DNA of 64,000 bases from Aulostomus chinensis (taxonomy: Eukaryota; Chordata; Actinopteri; Syngnathiformes; Aulostomidae). A model generated the notes under the pieces. It searched no databases. It saw only the letters and a program-made list of their open reading frames with translations, and was not told the DNA's origin. Numbering within the stretch: the stretch's first letter is position 1; the number at the start of each line of letters is the position of its first letter. The DNA lies in NCBI GenBank assembly GCA_037954235.1, contig JBBMOA010000012.1, forward strand, positions 77,001 through 141,000. Direction: 5' to 3'. Of this stretch, positions 57,195 through 64,000 are shown one piece after another. The translations under genes were made by a program, and so were the position numbers.

Positions 57195-57399
57195 TAGTGA
57201 AGAGTGTGGAAACTCCAGCTTATAAACCTATGTGGGAGTGGTCAGTGCTATTGTGGTGGAAACGACCCTCCCGAGACTCACCTGGCCTCCCCAAACGACA
57301 GTCGTTGTGCGGTGTCAGGGAGTTTTCCTCTTCCAGGTCCAGAAAGGAGGAGAGCTCCAGGAGGAGGGAAGATGAAGAAGGCAGGAGAAGATCCCCTAT

Positions 57400-57912
57400 G
57401 TGGCAGGGGTTTCTGAGAAATTAAGGAGAATCTATAATAAGCACCGCATCCCTGTGTCTTTGAAACCAGACAACACTCTGAGACAAAGACTGGTTCACCC
57501 CAAAGATCCCACCCCTCACAGCCAGAAAAGCAATCTGGTATACGCTGTCAGATGCAGTGAGGCCTGCACGGATCTCTACATAGGGGAAACCAAACAGCCC
57601 CTCAACAAGCGCATGGCCCAACATAGAAGAGCCAACTCTGGAGGACAGGACTCAGCGGTTTTCCTCCACCTCAAGGAGGAAAGCCACTCCTTCCAGGACG
57701 ACCATGTCCAAATCCTCGACAGAGAGGACAGATGGTTTGAAAGAGGAGTTAAAGAAGCCATCCACGTCAGGATAGAGAAACCATCTTTGAACAGAGGAGG
57801 TGGACTGCGACATTTCCTTTCACCTATTTACAACCAAGTCCTTCCAAAGCTTCCCCAAAGAGCTCAGCTGAAAGACCCATGTGGAACGGCTGATGCCAGC
57901 ACAGCCCATTAG
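57400..57912 (+). pseudogene. Penelope GIY-YIG endonuclease domain
   Basis: SNLVYAVRCSEACTDLYIGE, then TKQPLNKRMAQHRRA, HLKEESHSF and FERGVKEAIHVRIEKPSLNR. In this family the V-Y and Y-I-G residues form the catalytic core that nicks target DNA. The frame is open for 170 residues, but the polymerase that should precede it is gone, so it is a fragment and not a working gene. Confidence 0.85.
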
Positions 57913-58083
57913 CATCTGAGTGGTCGGTGAAACTCCCTAACGACCACCCCTGAAACTCCCTGACACCGCACAACGACTGTCGTTTGGGGAGGCCAGGTGA
58001 GTCTGGGGAGGGTCGTTTCCACCACAATAGCACTGACCACTCCCACATAGGTTTATAAGCTGGAGTTTCCACACTCTTCACTA

Positions 58084-58123
58084 GAACTGAAGAAGCCTCT
58101 CCGATGAGAGGTGAAACGTCTTC
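58084..58123 (+). ncRNA. hammerhead-like motif, right arm
   Basis: Plus strand: GAA, CTGAAGA, CCTCTC-CGAT-GAGAGG, GAAAC, GTC, TTC. The loop differs by one base from the left arm; all core positions are kept. Confidence 0.5.
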
Positions 58124-58558
58124 AAGATAAACTTACGTCCAGTTGACCAGATTTTACTTTGCTTCGATAAAGTAAGGGATCTTTAACAGTCACTTGGTTT
58201 GGCAGTACCTATGTTTCCAGTGGGTCTAGATCTCGTACTTTGAGGAAGCTAATGTGTATTTGTCTATTGCACCTTCATGCTATTGATAGTCGGACTATTT
58301 TGAGGTTAGCTACTCCTAGATTGTTATGATGTTACATGAAGAATTCTTCAACTCTTTTTAGGTGAATTTGAGTTGTTAGATAGGCTTCGGATAAAGCAGT
58401 GGTCCCCAAACTACGGCCGGCCTCCACATTTGGCCCGGCCACCTGAACAATACCAGAGAGGCATTTTGATTATTTTCCAAATGTGTATTTGTATTTGATA
58501 ATAAAATTGATGACTAGCTATGAACTATTTTCATTATTATCTATGAAGGTGTGTTCAC

Positions 58559-59128
58559 TTGGGCTGCAACGATTAGTCGACGCTGTCGACAAAAATCGAT
58601 AATAGAAATAATCGACAATGAATTCCATTGTCGACTGTTGTCGGCACACGCGTTTTTCCAACAGTGAGGCACCTCACTTGATTATAATCTCTGCTGAGAG
58701 TCGCTCATGCGCAGTAGCGTCTCTGTCTCTGAGCGGAACATTCAGGAACGCGGTGTCAACATCACGTACGCGCACCAAAAAGTTTGGTGGCAATTTAGCC
58801 TGGATACGGCGAATAAAAAGACTACTAGCAAAGGTTGCTAAGCAGACCTTGGTGTCATGGCGATGATGCAGGAACATTTAAAGAAGCTCGTCGGGCAGTT
58901 GAACGAAGTGGAGTCTGACTCTCCTGACAAACGTGTTTTAAATTAATGAATTCAATAAAAGATGTATTTTTCATTGTACCATCTTTCTTGTTTATTATCA
59001 TTTACCACAGAATTAAATCAACTTCATGCTAAATTTAAGAAAAAATTAATTATTATCCGATTCGTCGACTAATCATTTCAATAGTCGGTGACTAGTCCAC
59101 TGTTAAAAGAGTGGTTAGTTGCAGCCCG
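58559..59128. mobile_element. nested MITE in the hAT element
   Basis: Ends GGGCTGCAACGATTAGTCGA and GGTTAGTTGCAGCCC, with subterminal GTCGAC/GTCGACTA motifs. Confidence 0.65.
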
Positions 59129-59132
59129 AATG

Positions 59133-59253
59133 CTCACCAAACGCAACGCGAATTTTCACGTCACTTTATTGGTGCGAATTTGATCGCTTGATCAATGTGT
59201 TTATATTCGCGAATAAAGCGACGTGAAAATTCACATTGCTGTTTGGTGTGAAC
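59133..59253. repeat. long imperfect inverted repeat
   Basis: Arms of about 38 bp (GAATTTTCACGTCACTTTAT against ATAAAGCGACGTGAAAATTC) around a loop of about 40 bp. Confidence 0.8.
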
Positions 59254-59527
59254 TCAGTCAGTGAGTCACTATTCCATACACGCACAGAGCGTGACATCCT
59301 AGTCCACCCTCCTGCAGTCTGTGCCCCGATCTGGCAACCCCAGAAAAAAACCCTAGACCCGAACCCAGAGAGGGTTATTAGGTAGTGTGGCTTTCTGGAA
59401 AACAATGCATTTTTACGTTTAGGCACCCCATGATCGTCACACTTTTTCTGTTACAAACTGACCCGGCCCCCCATCAGAGAAGGGGAAAGTTATTTGGCCC
59501 TCACAGAAAAAAGTTTGGGGACCCCTG

Positions 59528-61270
59528 GTCTAAAGTCTGCCTAATTAATTTCATTTTATTTCCTTCTTTAGACACACAAATTAAGAAGATGTTAAGGGCC
59601 AGGTGTGTACTGTTTAGTTAATAAATGAGTAAGCCTGGAATCAGAAGTCCCACCGTCCTGGTGTCCTGACCCACACCCCTCTACCCACACGAAACAACCT
59701 CACCAGTGGGGATACGGTCCACCTAAATTAGATTTTAATCTCTGTCCTGCGTCTCTCTCTCGATCCTTTCTCTCTGTCTCTCTCATTTCTGCCTGTTTCT
59801 TCTCTGTTTTTTTCTCTGTCCCTGTCCTCCGCCTCTCCCTTCATTTCTGAGTGTCATATATGTGACCAACTGTGCAGACCACTTGTGTCCTATAGGGGGA
59901 GCCGTCGTCAAGGAGATGAGATCTGGGGCATGCCAGCCGCTGCCCCTTAGCCTGTTGACCTCAACAAGACAGGCACATCAGGAAATGAACAAATAAACAG
60001 GAACATAAACCTACTTGTGGCCCCGACCCCCCCAGCAGGAGCAACAATAGCCTATTTGACCTCAGTGAGGATGCTAGTCCTGCATCCAGGCTTGACCCCC
60101 GCTGAGCACGAGTCCGTCTCCTGGTGAGGAGAGGAGCAGGAGACATTTGAGTTAGCATTTGAGAATGTGTGTGCACCATGACATCACATGTCCTCCATTA
60201 CAGCATAACTTTTTATTTGTAACCAGATGAGTGAAAACATCAGAATCAAAATCAGAAGGGTTTGTAACCAGCAGGGAATTGCTGACCTTTGACCTTAGGT
60301 ACATATGAAAGGGAAAGATGAAAAGCGGCTGTTCTACTCTGAATAGAATCTTGGCATCAGACTTGGACTCAACAACATCTCCTGATGGTCCAGAAACCTT
60401 CCACCATCACCATGGCCACATCTGCATCTTCAGATGTTTCTGCTGCCCACCTCCACAGCCCCCTTATGTCAAGTCAGGTTTATCTGTGTCACCGAACCCC
60501 AACCAAAGTTCTGTCCTGACTCTGTCCAAGTAGAGCAGGTCCAGCACCTCCCTCCTTCAACGAACCTCCACCCAACAGTTCTCCATCAGCAGCACATCCT
60601 GCAACAGCAGCCACCAGAACCTTCCTTTACCAGCAGGAAGGTGGAGCAGATCCAGGATCAGTGGGGACAGCCCTCTACTTTGACCGCTTGGGGGCCAAAT
60701 AGGCCCTTATCAACACTGAATGCTGATCAAACCACTGCCACTGTGCCAGCGGCCAATCAGAGGTCCCCAACATGGTGTTGTCATCAATGACAGGGGATGA
60801 CATCAACGAACAAGCAAGTAGACTCAACAGAGAGAACCGCGGATTCAGGGGGAGAACAAGGAGAAGCTCCTCCTCCTCAGCTTTGATTGTCAGGTGGCCG
60901 TTAGCTTGTATTCACAAGTTCACCGATTTTTAGAGAAATCCCAAAATGGCCAACTGCAAAAAACATCCTGTCATCAATTAAAATCCTTATACATTTACAT
61001 TGGTGCCGTTTCCTTGGTAACACCACATCATTTTAAGGATGGCTGGTAATGCAGCGTTAAGAGGGTGTGGTCTTCTGCTATTTTTGTGACGTCAAATATT
61101 CTTTTAATTCTGTCATCGTTGTTTTCAATATTCATTCTCTTGTGGGACTTGAACGCATTCACGGCCTTCCCACCACACTAGTTTTATGATTCGGTTCATG
61201 AACTCAGTGTGAAATCAGATGTTGTCCTCAAACATCGTCATCAGGTTGTTACGTTCACCTGATCAGAGAT
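59528..61270. other. intergenic, no gene recognised
   Basis: Pyrimidine-rich CTCTCT stretches at 59750-59850. Otherwise unassigned. Confidence 0.45.
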
Positions 61271-61299
61271 TTTGATCGTAATGACTGATTACTCCTTAT

Positions 61300-61780
61300 T
61301 GATTAGCTCCAAGCATCAACGGGTTCCAGGTTCATCAGAGAACGACGCGATCCGGTTCTTCCTCCTCGCGCGGACGCTGTTGCTAAGCGACGGCGGTCCG
61401 TGTGCCGAAGCGTCTCCTCCCCGCCGGCTTCACGCCCCTGCAGCCAAACCTCAAACCAAACGCTCCCGAGGGCTCCGCAAACACTCCATTCTCCACTTCC
61501 ACCAACGTTTCCTGGTGCTGCGTCCAAACACCGAGGGGCCCCTTCAGCGGACCTGCTCCGACGGAGCTCCGCCTCAATGGACGCTTTGTTTCCTCCGCTC
61601 TGTCCGGAGGAAGAACAGTGACCTGTGTGGTAGCAGTGCGCTGGCGGTGAGCCGACGCCACGCCGGCTCTTTCTCCGCCGCCGGGGGACGCCTGGCCACC
61701 GTCCCGCTGAGACGCTCTCGAAACGTCCATCGCTGCTTTTATGCTCCTGTCTGGATCCGCGCCGCCGCGCCATTTGTTTT
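61300..61780. promoter_or_regulatory. CpG-rich block, possible promoter or first exon
   Basis: Dense CG dinucleotides in an otherwise AT-balanced region. Minus-strand frames begin MDVSRASQRDGG and MARRRGSRQEHK. ACCACACAG followed by GTCACT could be a donor. No family recognised; GC-driven open frames on both strands are equally likely. Confidence 0.35.
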
Positions 61781-61899
61781 AGAGGAAGGATGCTGTCTAT
61801 TTACTGAGACGTGTCGTCATGGTTACCAGCAGTCATGTGACTCTGAATCTACTCAAACACAACAAAGATGCATGTCACACTGACCGGCACCCTGGACTC

Positions 61900-62520
61900 C
61901 AGGGGTCAGAGGTCATGATTGGGCCAAGAAATAAACAAATAAATTAATCAACACATTTCTTCCCATCTGGTTATAAACAAACTGAAGTGAAACCAAAATC
62001 CAAACAAAGACGAACGCCTTCAGTGTCACGGTCCAGTTGTATTACGGCTGTTTGTACGTTCACTTCCACTGTTGTGTGCTGGTTTTTGCTCCTTGTTTTC
62101 TTGCCAGTCCCTGTTTTCATTTTTGTCCTCCTGTGTCTGGTTTGCTTTACTTCCTGTCTTTGTTTCCCTCCTTTTTTGTGCTCTCACCTGTGTCTTATTT
62201 GTCCATCATCTCTGCCCACTGTGCCCCATTCCTGTTGTCCTATCAGCTCCTTCCTGCCTTGGATTTCCCAGATATGTCTTTGTGCATCAGAGGCTGGATC
62301 CAAATAGGCCCTCCTCTCTCCTCTTCCTTGACCCTGATGGGAAAGGTCATGGGGTCAAAGTGGACAAGAGAAGATGGCAGCGGTGCTGAGCGCATCTGAC
62401 AACATTCTTACGAAACAGCTTGCTGGAGTGACAGCCATGTTACTGATGTGTGTCCGCCTCACAGAACTACGGGGTTGAAGTGTAGCAGCATGCTAGCAGG
62501 TGATAAGGGATCAACACGTC
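61900..62520. other. intergenic, T-rich repeat-like
   Basis: 62030-62300 is pyrimidine-rich. Resembles 63560-63880 in style. No gene. Confidence 0.35.
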
Positions 62521-62532
62521 TGCAATCTTCAT

Positions 62533-62935
62533 CAATCCATCCATCATCCATCCATCCATCCATCCATCCATCCAACCATCCTTCCATCCACCCATCCATC
62601 CACCCACCCACCTATCCATCCATCATCCATCCATCCCTCCATCCATCCCTCCATCCCTCCATGTTCCCCCTCTTCTCCTGTTGAGGGTGGTGGGGGTGGA
62701 GCCTATCCCAGCAGCCTTCCCCCTGGACAGGTCACCAGTCCATGGCAGGGCCAACGCATAGAGACAGACAACCATTGGCTCTCCCAGCCACGCCTACGGT
62801 CAATTTAGAGTCTGGATTAACCTGGTCCCTCTTGATGTCTTTGGACTGTGGAGGAAGCTGGAGTACCAGAGAGAACCCAGCAGGAACAGTGAGAACATGG
62901 AGACTCACCCAGAAAGATCTTCATGTGAAGCAGCA
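62533..62935 (-). mobile_element. tRNA-derived SINE, head missing
   Basis: (CCATC)n tail at the left, body as in 20831-21222, but stops near 62930 before the tRNA-like part. Confidence 0.8.
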
Positions 62936-63550
62936 GGAGGATCTGGGGGCTCCAGGCAGCCGCAGCATTCATGATGATTGACACCTCCAACATTCTGCCA
63001 CCCAGCAGCCGTCCTCCTGACAGCCGATTGGTTCCTGGTTCTTGTTGATGTGATGATGTCCTTCTACACGCGTCCATGTGAGCAGCAGCAGATGTTGTTG
63101 GACACGAGCAGCAGAACTACAACTGTAGTTGTCAACTCTCCAGAGGAAACTCTGCTCCACCTGGAGCTGCTGGAGAGGAAACCATGGTGGTTCTGGTTCT
63201 GGCTTCAATTCTGGTCCAATCTCTGATGAACAGAACCCAGATTCCTCTTTGCTAGAACAGCAATCATGGAGGTTTGTGGGAGCTGTTCTACCAAACTAGA
63301 GGAATAAATCTTCCCTGGAGGCTCAAATGTACCTGCTGGTGGTGTTGATTGGTTGTTGTGGTGAACAGCTGAGTGGGGCCTCACTGTCAGAGCCGCTGCA
63401 GCAAGGAATTGTGGGACGGCATCGTCTCCTTTCTATTGATGCTATGGAGCAGAGGAAGCTGGAGCTCCTTCCTGATGTTCTAGAGTTCCAGCAGCTCTCA
63501 TCATGGCCGCCACAAAAACACTTCAGGGTCACATAGGTTAGCTGGATCCT
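62936..63550. other. intergenic, no gene recognised
   Basis: CAG/CTG-rich, no supported frame. Confidence 0.4.
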
Positions 63551-63559
63551 TCCTCCTCA

Positions 63560-63885
63560 TAATTGTCATAATTGACTGTTTGGATGCACTGCTAGCTTTG
63601 TGTATGTTGTGCTCCTCCTGCTCTGCTTCGAGTTTATTATAGCGGTCCTGGTCCCTGCATTTTCTGTTTGCCTGTTTTCACTTCCCTGACCAGCTTTTCT
63701 TGTGTATATATAAGTTAGGTCGCTTGGCTTCCCTGTTGTGTCCTTCACCTGCTGGCTTTTGCTCCTGCGTTTGTAATTGCTGCCTTAGGCTGAAGTAAAG
63801 GCCCTTTAGTTTTTGCCTTATCCTACACTTGAGTCCAGTTTTAGTGTTCTGGAGGCCAAACCTTACAGTTTTTCTGCACCTGGAA
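63560..63885 (+). mobile_element. possible solo LTR
   Basis: TATATATAAG at about 63704 could be a TATA box and GAAGTAAAGG at about 63793 a polyadenylation-like site; the block ends CCTTACAG. The second copy or target duplication needed for proof was not found. Confidence 0.3.
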
Positions 63886-64000
63886 TTGAAAGAACTGTAA
63901 CTGGACTGAAGGCCCATAAATTTATAAAGATAATAATGATAGTAATAAATTCCAGCTTTACATTTCATTGATGTTTGTTTCTGTCCTTCATGATTTTTTT

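Larger units (their letters stand above)
57086..58168 (+). mobile_element. Penelope-like element remnant with inverted arms
   Basis: Arms 57111-57326 and 57953-58168 are inverted copies. Between them lies one plus-strand frame for the C-terminal GIY-YIG endonuclease. The reverse transcriptase is missing, so this is a heavily 5'-truncated copy. Confidence 0.85.
58397..59527. mobile_element. hAT-type non-autonomous element
   Basis: Ends CAGTGGTCCCCAAACT and AGTTTGGGGACCCCTG. Flanks GGATAAAG and GTCTAAAG could be an 8-bp duplication with two changes. No transposase frame. Confidence 0.75.

Noticed and set aside
61272..61883. 203-residue plus-strand gene
   Set aside because: The frame overlaps open frames on the other strand in a CpG-rich block, with no recognised domain.

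Overview
The window looks like teleost fish nuclear DNA. It has GT-AG introns, CpG-rich promoter-like islands and a dense, nested load of fish repeats: L2/CR1/Rex-type LINEs, an L1, a Ty3/gypsy element, Tc1 and pogo elements, a Penelope-like element, hAT/MITE pieces and tRNA-derived SINEs ending in (ATGG)n. No bacterial, organellar or viral genome is present.

Three host loci lie on the minus strand, read from right to left. (1) About 53.6-44.98 kb: a decayed activin type II receptor gene (acvr2a-like). Four coding exons are recognisable, with a frameshifting deletion, an in-frame stop and damaged splice donors; the rest of the kinase is missing. (2) 42.2-32.09 kb: scattered decayed exons of enhancer of polycomb 2 (epc2), ending in the family's characteristic C-terminus, with a full-length-sized L1 (36.6-41.9 kb) inserted between exons. 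(3) 30.36-3.60 kb: kinesin-1 heavy chain, kif5c-like, 19 consecutive exons that are all open and in phase. It covers the motor, neck and most of the coiled-coil stalk; the last part of the gene lies beyond position 1. The order acvr2a-epc2-kif5c, all in one direction, matches my recollection of human 2q22-q23, where ORC4 and MBD5 also lie between ACVR2A and EPC2; I found no trace of those two. My reading is a fractionated duplicate segment in which kif5c survived and its neighbours decayed.

Repeats by region: 0-3.5 kb, Penelope end, Tc1 fragment and L2/Rex-like LINE. 4.2-7.5 kb, gypsy element with a SINE in its 3' LTR. 11-14.6 kb, LINEs. 15.3-17.45 kb, Tc1 abutting a pogo-like element and a TA/TG microsatellite. 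20.8-21.2 kb, SINE beside a kif5c splice donor. 26.9-29.2 kb, purine-rich, CA-rich and ATGG arrays in kif5c intron 1. 42.6-44.6 kb, rearranged LINE. 48.6-50.6 kb, about 90 copies of a 22-bp minisatellite. 53.9-56.4 kb, microsatellites and LINE pieces. 57.1-58.2 kb, Penelope GIY-YIG remnant between inverted arms that carry hammerhead-ribozyme-like motifs. 58.4-59.5 kb, nested hAT/MITEs. 59.5-64 kb, mostly unassigned, with one CpG-rich block (61.3-61.8 kb) and a SINE.

Exon boundaries were placed by hand from reading frame, GT/AG sites and recalled family sequences. They are internally consistent in phase but were not checked against transcripts.
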